Notes under the pieces: model-generated
The model's input: the letters and a program-made list of their open reading frames with translations, nothing else
What the model was told of the DNA's origin: nothing
Databases searched by the model: none
Made by a program: the position numbers and the translations under genes
NCBI RefSeq assembly: GCF_003207855.1
Contig: NZ_NKTZ01000010.1
Location: forward strand, 1-64,000
DNA length: 64,000 bases
DNA from: Komagataeibacter rhaeticus
GTDB taxonomy: Bacteria > Pseudomonadota > Alphaproteobacteria > Acetobacterales > Acetobacteraceae
Direction of reading: 5' to 3'
Part shown: one piece after another, positions 15,693-23,324 of the stretch
How the letters are laid out: each line of letters begins with the position of its first letter
Numbering within the stretch: position 1 is the stretch's first letter

Positions 15693-16805
15693 TTACGCCG
15701 CATGGGTGTGGTCATGCCCGTCATGGTCATGTCCGTCCGGGCCATGGTCATGGCCATCGTGGCTGTGGCGGTGGTGCAGGTCGGGATAATGGGGGTGGCG
15801 GTGCACCAGACGGGTATGCACATGGTAGTGGGTGTGCGGCTCCCCCGGCGGGTCGTCGTGGGTGTGGGTGTGCTGGTGGTGCCCGTCATGCACATGGCGG
15901 TGGGTGTGGGCCATTTCCTCGTGAATGTGTTCATGGTCGTGGCGCTCGCTCAGGTGCAGCCACAGGCCGATGCCCATCAGCCCCCCCGCCACCGCCAGCC
16001 GCGCCGCGTCATGCACGCCAAACACCACAAGCGACACCACCGCCCCCACAAACGGCGCCAGCGCGAAATACGCCCCCGTGCGTGCCGCCCCCAGATGGCG
16101 CAGCCCCAGCATGAAGGCCACAAGGCTGATCCCGTACCCCGCGAACCCCACCGCCATGGCCCCCGCCACCAGTACCGGCCCCGGCAGGCCCGCATGCATG
16201 AACACCAGCGCCAGCGCCATGTTCACGCCCCCCGCCACCAGCCCCTTAAGCATGGCGATGCGCACCGGGTCCACCGCCGAAAGCCGCCCGCTCAGATTAT
16301 TGTCAATGCCCCAGCACACGCATGCCGCCACGATATACAGCGCCCCGGGCGAAAGGGTGGCCCGCCCCTGCCATGACAGCACGACCGCGCCCGCCACGAT
16401 GCATACCGCGCCCAGCAGCAGCCTGCGGTCCACATTTTCACGGAACACCACCCATGCAATCAGCAGGGTGGCAATGCTTTCCACATTCAGCAGCAGCGAG
16501 GCCCCGGCCGCATCCGTGCGCGCAAGCCCCAGCATGAGCAGCAGCGGCCCCGCCACCCCGCCGGTGGCGATCACCCCCAGCAGCCACGGCAGGTCACGCC
16601 GCGCCAGCGGGGCTTCATCATGCGTGGGCAGCCGCAGGGCCGCGCGCGCGCCCAGCACCACCGCCAGCCCCAGGCCGGAACCAAGATAGAGCAGCCCCGC
16701 CGCCATCTGGGCCGGCATGCCCCCCAGCAGCAGCTTGGCAAAGGGCGTGCTGACACCAAACAGCACGGCGGAAAGCAGGGCGAGGCCAAGGCCGGTCTTG
16801 TTCAT
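15693..16805 (-). CDS. DMT/EamA-family transporter with His-rich C-terminal tail (370 aa)
   Basis: Ten hydrophobic segments in two EamA halves fill residues 1-285 (LALLSAVLFGVSTPFAKLLL; later GALYIVAACVCWGIDNN opens the second half). The last 85 residues hold about 30 histidines in HDH, HTH and HDG repeats, certain to bind divalent metal such as Ni, Co or Zn in some form. Proteins of this type are known, but whether they move metal, or use the tail to sense or buffer it, is not settled. Nothing in the neighbourhood indicates a substrate. The ATG at 16805 is clear. Confidence 0.85.
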   Translation of the reverse strand: MNKTGLGLALLSAVLFGVSTPFAKLLLGGMPAQMAAGLLYLGSGLGLAVVLGARAALRLPTHDEAPLARRDLPWLLGVIATGGVAGPLLLMLGLARTDAAGASLLLNVESIATLLIAWVVFRENVDRRLLLGAVCIVAGAVVLSWQGRATLSPGALYIVAACVCWGIDNNLSGRLSAVDPVRIAMLKGLVAGGVNMALALVFMHAGLPGPVLVAGAMAVGFAGYGISLVAFMLGLRHLGAARTGAYFALAPFVGAVVSLVVFGVHDAARLAVAGGLMGIGLWLHLSERHDHEHIHEEMAHTHRHVHDGHHQHTHTHDDPPGEPHTHYHVHTRLVHRHPHYPDLHHRHSHDGHDHGPDGHDHDGHDHTHAA

Positions 16806-17124
16806 GCCGCCACCCTATCATGTCCGGCACGGCGCTGCCATTGCCATGCGGCACGCACGGGGCACTGGGCATGACCGGGCCGCCGCCGCCACTGCGGATG
16901 CGCCCGCGCCGGCCCGGCATGGAGCCCACCATGCCGGCATCGTTACCGGCACGGTCATTCCATCAGCAAACGGGCATGACCATGACGTTAAGGACAGACC
17001 CCGCGCGGCCGCGACCAGCGCATGCGCCATGCCCGGCCCGTGCCCGGCCACGCCCTGCCGGAATCCCATGATGGCCCGCAACACCCCCCGTCCGGCGCGG
17101 CCTGCCGCTGTTCCCGCGCCCGCC
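16806..17124. other. Gene-free interval upstream of the DMT transporter
   Basis: Three hundred bases with open frames but no plausible protein, ribosome binding site or repeat. It should contain the promoter of the minus-strand transporter gene, but no clear -35/-10 pair is seen. Confidence 0.4.
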
Positions 17125-17673
17125 TCACCATTGATCATGCAGCACATCCAGCGCGCGGTGCAGGGTGCGCAGGCGGGTGCCGGGCTGTTCATCCATGCCG
17201 CACACCGCGCATACCACCTGCCAGCGCGCGGGCGTAAGCAGGGCATGCGCGCGGTCCAGGCGACGGCGGGCCTGCATGCTGGCCTCGGCATCCTCCAGGC
17301 TGGCCCCGCCGCCCGCGCCGGTATGGGGGGTATAACACTGCACCAGCCGCCCGGCCCGCACCGCGCGCCGCCATGTAGCGCGAAAGCGCAGCCCCACCGC
17401 ATGCTGTTCGGGCGTCAGGGCGGCGTTGGCGCGGTGGAACAGGCGGTCCAGCACACAGGTATCCAGCACGCGGCGCACCGGCCGGGGCCGGGTGTGGGGG
17501 GCCAGTTCCATGCGGGTGGTCTCCACCACGCGGGCGGTGGCGGCGGGGCCGGTGGCCCCCATGTCGGGCTTCAGCCCGGCGGCAATGTCGCGCGCCAGCA
17601 GGCGGGCACGCCGGTCAGCCCGCAGCAGGGCCGCGACACGGGCGCGTTCGGTGACGGAAGGGGATGGGAGCAT
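17125..17673 (-). CDS. Small protein of unknown function with own operator (182 aa)
   Basis: No family is assigned with certainty. The sequence is Arg-rich and helical: MLPSPSVTERARVAALLRAD, then RVVETTRMELAPHTRPRPVRRVLD and LDRAHALLTPARWQVVCAVCGMDEQPG. The C-terminal half has the look of DUF6456-type regulatory proteins found near prophage replication genes in alphaproteobacteria. It is on the same strand as the broken vapE gene and starts with GAGG six bases upstream. A near-perfect palindrome lies just ahead of the ribosome binding site, so the gene is probably tightly controlled, perhaps by itself. Confidence 0.6.
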   Translation of the reverse strand: MLPSPSVTERARVAALLRADRRARLLARDIAAGLKPDMGATGPAATARVVETTRMELAPHTRPRPVRRVLDTCVLDRLFHRANAALTPEQHAVGLRFRATWRRAVRAGRLVQCYTPHTGAGGGASLEDAEASMQARRRLDRAHALLTPARWQVVCAVCGMDEQPGTRLRTLHRALDVLHDQW

Positions 17674-17685
17674 GGGCGGCCTCGC

Positions 17686-17708
17686 ATGACTTTGTGCACA
17701 AAAGTCAT
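17686..17708. promoter_or_regulatory. Palindromic operator upstream of the 182-aa gene
   Basis: Arms ATGACTTT and AAAGTCAT flank GTGCACA. It lies 13-35 bases ahead of the start codon at 17673. Its symmetry and place indicate a repressor site overlapping the promoter or leader. Confidence 0.6.
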
Positions 17709-17923
17709 ACTAACGCCGGGCCATGCAGGCAGGCAGGCCATCCTCCCCCGGCACGGGCGGGCGGCAGGCCGGGAAAAAGGGCGGTGGCAGGCAGCCTTCC
17801 GCGCATGACGGGTCCCTGCCGTGTCCGGCCCCTGTACCGGCGGGTCCGTGGTAAAACCGGCGGCCTGCACCACACCGTACCGCCCGTTCCATGGTGGCGC
17901 AACCATGCAAACCGGCGCGGGGT

Positions 17924-17983
17924 GTTCCCTATGTTCCCTATGTTCCCTATGTTCCCTATGTTCCCTATGTTCCCTATGTTCCC
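17924..17983 (+). repeat. 9-bp tandem repeat array GTTCCCTAT (6 copies plus GTTCCC)
   Basis: Six perfect units follow each other from 17924 to 17977 and a partial GTTCCC ends at 17983. A second array with the complementary core GGGAAC at the same 9-bp spacing lies at 18063-18098. Between them are a small hairpin (ACTGTT / AACAGT, 17985-18002) and three CCCTGTCG units (18017-18040). The open frames across it translate to simple Gly-Asn-Ile or Phe-Pro repeats and are not considered genes. Confidence 0.85.
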
Positions 17984-18016
17984 AACTGTTTTACAGAACA
18001 GTAAACGAATAGCATG

Positions 18017-18040
18017 CCCTGTCGCCCTGTCGCCCTGTCG
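18017..18040 (+). repeat. 8-bp tandem repeat CCCTGTCG x3
   Basis: Three perfect units in the space between the two 9-bp arrays. Confidence 0.75.
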
Positions 18041-18062
18041 TACACCAGATGGCAGAAACAGC

Positions 18063-18098
18063 GGGAACAAAGGGAACAGAGGGAACACAGGGAACAGG
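18063..18098 (+). repeat. 9-bp array with GGGAAC core (4 copies), inverse of the array at 17924
   Basis: Units GGGAACAAA, GGGAACAGA, GGGAACACA and GGGAACAGG at a 9-bp period. GGGAAC is the reverse complement of the GTTCCC in the first array, so the two arrays face each other across about 80 bp. Iterons of a replication or partition origin are one reading. Confidence 0.8.
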
Positions 18099-18257
18099 CC
18101 CGCCCGGCGGGGACTGACGGTTTCGTGATACAATCTGTAAAATCCCTGCCCCGCAGGCGGCGTTACTTCCGCCAGACCCTGTAATGGCAGGTTGTTGTCC
18201 TGCCCCGGTGGCCTGTTATCGGCAATACGGGCGCCACCATGCGGATGGGGGATGGTC

Positions 18258-18371
18258 CTGCACGTTTTAATAACAATAAAATAAATAAAAACAAAAAAAT
18301 AATACGCGAATCGCATTTTTTCGAAATAATAAATAACAATAAATGTGTATATGGAATCATCTTTTATTTGT
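18258..18371 (+). promoter_or_regulatory. AT-rich promoter region of the acyltransferase gene
   Basis: About 110 bases made mostly of A and T (for example TTTTAATAACAATAAAATAA) in an otherwise very GC-rich window, ending 15 bases before the ATG at 18386. Such a tract would bind nucleoid silencers or ease strand opening. No exact promoter pair is asserted. Confidence 0.5.
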
Positions 18372-18385
18372 GTGTGAGAACGATC

Positions 18386-19657
18386 ATGTACAGAACCACC
18401 GTGGTGGAAGATGCCTCCATTGACACGACACCCCCGCCCGCCGTCACCCCGGCCATGGCCGAACTGCCCACGGCCACCGCCCTGCCCGCGCTGGCGTCGG
18501 CCGATGTCGCCCCGCTGGCCCGGCCCGTCATTCCCGCGCTGACGGGCATACGCGGGGTGGCGGCGGCATGGGTGGCCACCCACCACATGCTGCCGCCGCT
18601 ATGCGCCAGCATCGGCGTGCACGCGCTGGACCATTCCAGCGTGGTGGAAAACGGCTTCCGCGCGGTGGACCTGTTCTTCATCCTGTCCGGGCTGATCCTG
18701 ATGCTGACCCATGGGCATGACTTCGTGGTGCAGGACATGGCGCCGGTGCGGCATTTCCTGATCCTGCGCGTGGTGCGCGTGGCCCCGCTGCATGTGCTGA
18801 TCATGCTGGCCATCGTGCCGTTCGTGCTGTCACAGCCCGATTTCGTGCGGTGGTCGCGGGTCTATACCTCGCCCGAATATGCCTACCGGCAGCATGATTT
18901 CTCATGGCCGGGCTTTGTGCAGAGCCTGTTCCTGCTGCAGGCGCTGACGGTGGCCAAGCTGGGCACATGGAATGGCCCGTCATGGACACTGAGCGCCGAG
19001 GTACTGGGCTACTTCCTGTTCCCCGCCATGGCGTGGGGGCTGCTGGGCATCCGGCGCGTGGCGCTGCCGCACCTGCTGGCGGCGGCCCTGCTGGGGGGGG
19101 AATGCGTGGTGCTGGCGCTGGCCCACCATGCCCATAACAACCCCAGCGGGCCGATGGGCACGGTGCGCATGCTGGGCGGCTTTGGCGCGGGCATGGCGCT
19201 GGGGCGCGCGGTGATGATGGGGGGCGTGTCCACCCGCGCCGCCGCCATCATGACATGGGGCGGCGCGGGGCTGGTGGCGCTGGGGCTGGTGGTGGTGGTG
19301 TTCTCGCCCGTCATGGTGTTCGGCTTTACGTGGCTGCTGGCGGGGCTGGCCTGCCGGACCGGGCTGCTGGGCCGGGTGCTGGGCTGCCGGCCGCTGCTGT
19401 GGCTGGGGGCGGTGTCATTCCCGTTCTACATGGTGCATTTCTTCGCGCTGAAAGTATTCGAATGGTATTTCGACCCCCGCTTCGAACAGATGGGCGTGGC
19501 CGTGACCCTTCTGGCCTGGGCGCTGCTGCTGGGTGTCATGTTCACGCTGGCCATCGTGCTGCACAGGGGGGTGGAACGCCCCAGCCACCGCCTGGCGCGC
19601 AGGCTGGCGGCGGGCGTGCGCATCACCCCCCTTGCCCCGCCCGTGCTGCCCGCGTAG
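18386..19657 (+). CDS. Acyltransferase 3 family membrane protein (423 aa)
   Basis: Contains the family opening RPVIPALTGIRGVAAAWVATHHM at about residues 48-70, where the His is the conserved catalytic one, then FRAVDLFFILSGLILML, which is typical of OafA/NodX-type acyltransferases. About ten membrane segments follow. The first 45 residues are an Ala/Pro/Thr-rich cytoplasmic tail. Proteins of this kind transfer acetyl or other acyl groups to exported sugars or O-antigen. Such genes are common prophage cargo that alters the host surface, which fits its place beside phage genes. The ATG at 18386 is chosen because the AT-rich tract precedes it. Confidence 0.85.
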   Translation: MYRTTVVEDASIDTTPPPAVTPAMAELPTATALPALASADVAPLARPVIPALTGIRGVAAAWVATHHMLPPLCASIGVHALDHSSVVENGFRAVDLFFILSGLILMLTHGHDFVVQDMAPVRHFLILRVVRVAPLHVLIMLAIVPFVLSQPDFVRWSRVYTSPEYAYRQHDFSWPGFVQSLFLLQALTVAKLGTWNGPSWTLSAEVLGYFLFPAMAWGLLGIRRVALPHLLAAALLGGECVVLALAHHAHNNPSGPMGTVRMLGGFGAGMALGRAVMMGGVSTRAAAIMTWGGAGLVALGLVVVVFSPVMVFGFTWLLAGLACRTGLLGRVLGCRPLLWLGAVSFPFYMVHFFALKVFEWYFDPRFEQMGVAVTLLAWALLLGVMFTLAIVLHRGVERPSHRLARRLAAGVRITPLAPPVLPA

Positions 19658-19667
19658 CCGCCGCCAT

Positions 19668-20888
19668 TCAGCCCCCGGCCGTGGCGGGCACGGGGGTGGG
19701 CAGGTCCTCGTCCTCATGCACCACGCGGGTGGGGAAGGCGCTGCCGCTGACCGCCACCAGCGCCATGCACAGCACGCCCACGCCAATGGCCGTGGGCGCC
19801 AGCACCCCCTGCCCGTGCAGGGCCAGCAGCCCGCCCCCCACGGCCGAGCCAAGCAGGATGCCGATATTGCTGGTGGCATTCACCGCCGCCCCCGCGATGT
19901 CGCCCGTGGTGGCCTGCGTGCGGATGGCACCGGACATGAAGAACGGAATGGCCCCGGCATAGCCCGCGCACCAGACCGCGCCCGCCGCAACCGACCCGAT
20001 GCCGCTGGTGGCATGGCCCACCAGCAGGCCAATCCCCGCCAGCAGCAGCGCCCCCGCCCCCAGCATGCCCAGACGCGGGCTGGCATCAACCAGCTGCCCC
20101 GCGCCCCACAGCCCCGCCAGGCTGCACACGCCGATGGCCAGCAGGTCAAGGCTGAGTGTCGCCTGCGGCAACCCGTGGGCCACCAGCACCGGCGCGATAT
20201 AGGTATAGACAAGGTTATGGGCGAAGAAGAACCCGGTGGTGACCGTCAGGATCACGCCAAAATCCCGCACCGCGCGCCCGCTGCCCCGCAGGCCGGAGCG
20301 GGCCGCGCGCACCGGGGTGGCAACGGCGGGCAGCGCCACCATCACCACCACCGCAAGCACGGCGGCCAGCCCGCCCGCCGCCAGCAGGGCCGCCCGCCAG
20401 CCCAGGAACTGCCCGATGGCCGCCGCCGCCGGCACCCCCGCCACCGCGCCGAACGACGCGCCGCAGAACACGAACGAAATGGCCCGTCCGGTAACCCGCC
20501 GGGGCACAAGCTGGGCCGCATAGGCCGAGACGATGGACATGAGCAGCGCATGCGCCCCCCCGCCCACCGCGCGCCCCACGCATAGCAGCCAGAAGCTGGG
20601 GGCGAACGCGCCCATCAGGTTGGATGCGGCGTAGCCCGCCAGCGCCAGCAGCACCAGGCGCTTGCGGTTGACGCGCGCGGTCACGATGGTCAGCGGCACC
20701 GCCAGCGCGGCCACGATCAGCGCATAGGCGCTGACGGCCATGCCCACCTGCCCGGAATTGAGGTGGAAGGACCGCGCCATTTCCAGCAGCAGCCCCACGG
20801 GGGCCAGTTCGCTTGTTATGGCGGTAAAGGTAGCGGCGCACAGCACGCACAGGCCAAGGGCCGCGGGCCGGGACAGGGTGGAGAACAT
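19668..20888 (-). CDS. MFS transporter, DHA1/sugar-efflux type (406 aa)
   Basis: Twelve hydrophobic segments from MFSTLSRPAALGLCVLCAATF onward. The loop VTARVNRKRLVLLALAGYAASN after the second segment matches the conserved cytoplasmic signature of drug-H+ antiporters (family DHA1), and ELAPVGLLLEMARSFHL at about residue 27-43 resembles the AraJ/YdhP/sugar-efflux group. It probably exports a small molecule. It converges on the acyltransferase gene with 10 bases between stops. The ATG at 20888 is used. Confidence 0.85.
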   Translation of the reverse strand: MFSTLSRPAALGLCVLCAATFTAITSELAPVGLLLEMARSFHLNSGQVGMAVSAYALIVAALAVPLTIVTARVNRKRLVLLALAGYAASNLMGAFAPSFWLLCVGRAVGGGAHALLMSIVSAYAAQLVPRRVTGRAISFVFCGASFGAVAGVPAAAAIGQFLGWRAALLAAGGLAAVLAVVVMVALPAVATPVRAARSGLRGSGRAVRDFGVILTVTTGFFFAHNLVYTYIAPVLVAHGLPQATLSLDLLAIGVCSLAGLWGAGQLVDASPRLGMLGAGALLLAGIGLLVGHATSGIGSVAAGAVWCAGYAGAIPFFMSGAIRTQATTGDIAGAAVNATSNIGILLGSAVGGGLLALHGQGVLAPTAIGVGVLCMALVAVSGSAFPTRVVHEDEDLPTPVPATAGG

Positions 20889-21114
20889 GGCTGTCGTTCC
20901 AGGGTTATTGTTTTTTGCGCCATATCCACATACCGCCCCGGTGGGAAGGAATTTCACGCGCCCGGGAAATGCGTCCGGCACAATAAAGCCATGCATTTTA
21001 CGCCTGCCGCGCAGGGCATGGAAACCGGCCCGGTTCCGGCAGCCATGAGGCCCCGCCACCTGCGCTCCCCGGCCCGTTGCACGACGCGGGGCAGGGGTGG
21101 CGCGAGCGGGTGGT

Positions 21115-22210
21115 TCACCCCGCCCCGCCCGGCTGCCAGACCCAGTGGGTGGCGCCACCGCTGCGCACCTTGTGGCGCGCCCAGCCCATGGCGCGCAGCA
21201 CCACGCCCGCGCGCTGCTGGGTCGCGCGGTCCTGCCGGTCCCGCGGCAGGCCAAGGGCCATGTGCAGCACATCGGCCATGCGCACGCCGCCCGCCCCCCG
21301 CCCGGCCAGCCACGCGGCAATGGGATCGTGCCACGGGTCATCGGGCAGGCGGGCTTCCTGTGCCGCCTGCGCGGTGATGGCGATGGCGGGATCATCCAGC
21401 CACAGGGGCATGGGGCTGGTGGCCTCCCGATGGTCCGCCTCCGCCCAGAGCTGGGACCTGTGGGCGGCAACCCAGTCCGGATCGGCGCGGGTGCAGCTGA
21501 TGGGCCAGTAGCGGCGGTTGCCGGTGGGGTCGGTCAGGTAATCGCATTCATTGGTGGTACCAACGAACACGCACTGGCGCGGGCGGATGACCTCGGTCGT
21601 GCCGTAGCTGGGGCGGTAGCGGTCATGCTGGCGGCTGAAGAACGCCTTGGCATCACGGCTGGTGGACCGGCCAAGCGCCTGCAGTTCCCCCAGTTCCACG
21701 CACCATACGCCCAGCAGCCCCTGGGCGGCGTCCTTGTCCCCCAGGTCGCGCGGCAGGTCGTCCTTGAACCATGCCGGGCCGAACAGCGCGGCCAGCAGGC
21801 GGCTCTTGCCCATGCCCTGCGCGCCCTCCAGCACGGGCACGTAGTCGAACTTGCAGCCCGGCTGGCGCACGCGCCGCACCGCGCCACACAGGAAGCGCGC
21901 GCCCACGGCGGCATGACAGGCCGTAGGCACGCTGCATGTAGGCCTGCACCAGGGCGGTGTCCGTGTCCTCCATCATGCGCGGATACGGCCCCGGCGGGGC
22001 GGCCGCGCCGTCAAAGGCGGCCGGCGGGGCACGGGTCAGCATGGGGCGGCAGCCAAACGCATCCCACGCCAGCAGGCCACGCAGCAGCGGGTCATGCCCC
22101 AGCAGCACCAGGCAGTTGCTGAGCGAGGCCGACACCCTGCCCCGCGCCCCGCGTACAAGCAGGTCCATCCATGCGGCGGTGACGGTGGCGGGGGATGGGG
22201 CATCAGGCAT
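21115..22210 (-). pseudogene. Broken VapE-type phage helicase gene (internal deletion and frameshift)
   Basis: The N-terminal part starts at 22210 (MPDAPSPATVTAAWMDLLVR) and stays in frame to YMQRAYGLS near 21915. The remainder is in another frame (from about 21920: CHAAVGARFLCGAVRRVRQPGC) with the Walker A loop EGAQGMGKSR, KDDLPRDLGDKDAAQGLLGVW, and PTGNRRYWPI to the stop at 21115. Intact VapE proteins have about 60 more residues between these two parts, so a deletion removed them and shifted the frame. The P-loop half is otherwise well preserved, suggesting a recent event. The protein would have been the replication helicase partner of the adjacent primase. Confidence 0.8.
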
Positions 22211-22395
22211 GGACGGACCTCGGGCTGGATGGGTTCTGGCGCGGCGGCGGACAGAGGGGGGAATGCGGTGTGGGGGCGTGGTACGGCCACCGCATGGACA
22301 GTGTGCGGGGCAGTGGTACGCGGTGGCATGGAATGTCAGGAAAGCGGCCGCCCGCCCGTGTCCGGGCCGGCGGGGCCAGGGCGGGGCCGGTGCGT

Positions 22396-23229
22396 TCAGC
22401 CGCCAGGGCGCGGGTTGCGCAGCCCCGCCCCCAGCCCGGAGCGGATGGTGGCGCGGGCCTCGGCTGGCGGAATGTTGCGCAGGCGGGCGGCGTGCAGCAG
22501 CGTGTCGCGCGCCGTGGCCGGGTCCAGCAGCCCCGCCCCGCACCACCGGCCCAGCGCATAGGCCCGGGCGTTGAGCGTGGTGTTGGCCATGCCCCGGGGC
22601 GCATCGCACACCGCATGCAGCGCGCGCATGAGCGTGCCCCGCATCCGCTCCCCATCCATGCGGGGCACGGGCCGCGACGGGACGGCGGGCGGGGCCAGCA
22701 GCGCCGCAAGCCATGGCGGTATGGGCGGCGGGGGCACCACCCAGGGCGGGACGCGCCAGGTATAGGCCCCGCCCGTGGCCGGGTGCGTGCCGGGCGGGAT
22801 GGTGACCGCCTGCGGCCCCCGGTGCGGGTCCAGCCCCGGCGCGGGATGGCCTGCATGACCGCGCAGGGCCTCGCCCCGATGGGCAAAGAACAGCACCGCC
22901 CCGCCAGAACCGCCGGTGCGCGTCATGGGCCGGGGCGGCAGCGGGCCATGGCGGCGGACCAGGGCGGCCAGCGCCGCCACCCCATCGGCCGCGTGCGTGC
23001 CCGGCCGGTCCACATCCAGCGCGAACAGCCCCGACGGGCCGCACACCACCCGCCAGCCGCAGCCCGGCCAGCGCGCGCACCACCGGGCAATCGTGTCCAG
23101 GTGGCAGGTTGCCTGCCCTGCCGCGCCGCGAAAGCACGCGGCGCGCGATCCCGCCCGCACGGGATGGACATGCCAGCCCAGCCGGGCCACGCGGTACAGG
23201 TCTGGCGGGATGGGGGCGGTATGGGTCAT
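22396..23229 (-). CDS. PrimPol-type bifunctional primase/polymerase domain protein (277 aa)
   Basis: N-terminal primase-polymerase domain of phage/plasmid replication proteins: YRVARLGWHVHPVRAGSRAA at the start, WPGCGWRVVCGPSGLFALDVDRPG with the catalytic Asp-x-Asp (LDVD) near residue 75, and TGGSGGAVLFFAH, QAVTIPPGTHPATGGAYTW. The C-terminal 80 residues are helical (RMRGTLMRALHAVCDAPRGM). It precedes the broken vapE on the same strand and is divergent from the CI-like repressor. The ATG at 23229 lies just beyond operator O1, so repressor binding should block its transcription. A longer frame from a TTG at 23265 would run through the operator and is not preferred. Confidence 0.8.
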   Translation of the reverse strand: MTHTAPIPPDLYRVARLGWHVHPVRAGSRAACFRGAAGQATCHLDTIARWCARWPGCGWRVVCGPSGLFALDVDRPGTHAADGVAALAALVRRHGPLPPRPMTRTGGSGGAVLFFAHRGEALRGHAGHPAPGLDPHRGPQAVTIPPGTHPATGGAYTWRVPPWVVPPPPIPPWLAALLAPPAVPSRPVPRMDGERMRGTLMRALHAVCDAPRGMANTTLNARAYALGRWCGAGLLDPATARDTLLHAARLRNIPPAEARATIRSGLGAGLRNPRPGG

Positions 23230-23242
23230 GGCCGGTGTTTTA

Positions 23243-23256
23243 TGGGATATATCCCA
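23243..23256. promoter_or_regulatory. Repressor operator O1
   Basis: TGGGATATATCCCA, a perfect 14-bp palindrome between the divergent primase and repressor genes, 14 bases ahead of the primase start. Confidence 0.75.
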
Positions 23257-23272
23257 ATACGTCAAGCAGTAA

Positions 23273-23286
23273 TGGGATACGTCCCC
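23273..23286. promoter_or_regulatory. Repressor operator O2 (weaker)
   Basis: TGGGATACGTCCCC has the same TGGGA and TCCC half sites with one changed outer base. Centre-to-centre spacing from O1 is 30 bp, about three helical turns. Confidence 0.65.
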
Positions 23287-23308
23287 CCTACCCTTCCGGC
23301 CGGGTTTA

Positions 23309-23322
23309 TGGGACAGTTCCCA
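23309..23322. promoter_or_regulatory. Repressor operator O3
   Basis: TGGGACAGTTCCCA, symmetric in its TGGGA/TCCCA arms, ends two bases before the repressor ATG at 23325, which suggests autorepression. Spacing from O2 is 36 bp. Confidence 0.7.
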
Positions 23323-23324
23323 TT

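Noticed and set aside
17924-18098. CRISPR array
   Set aside because: Units are only 9 bp with no spacers and no cas genes nearby. The same applies to the 15-bp units at 24590.
17705-18586. Long open frame across the 9-bp repeats giving Gly-Asn-Ile repeats
   Set aside because: The repeat length is a multiple of three, which keeps frames open. The flanks are Arg/Gly/Pro-rich, there is no good start, and the acyltransferase gene overlaps it.
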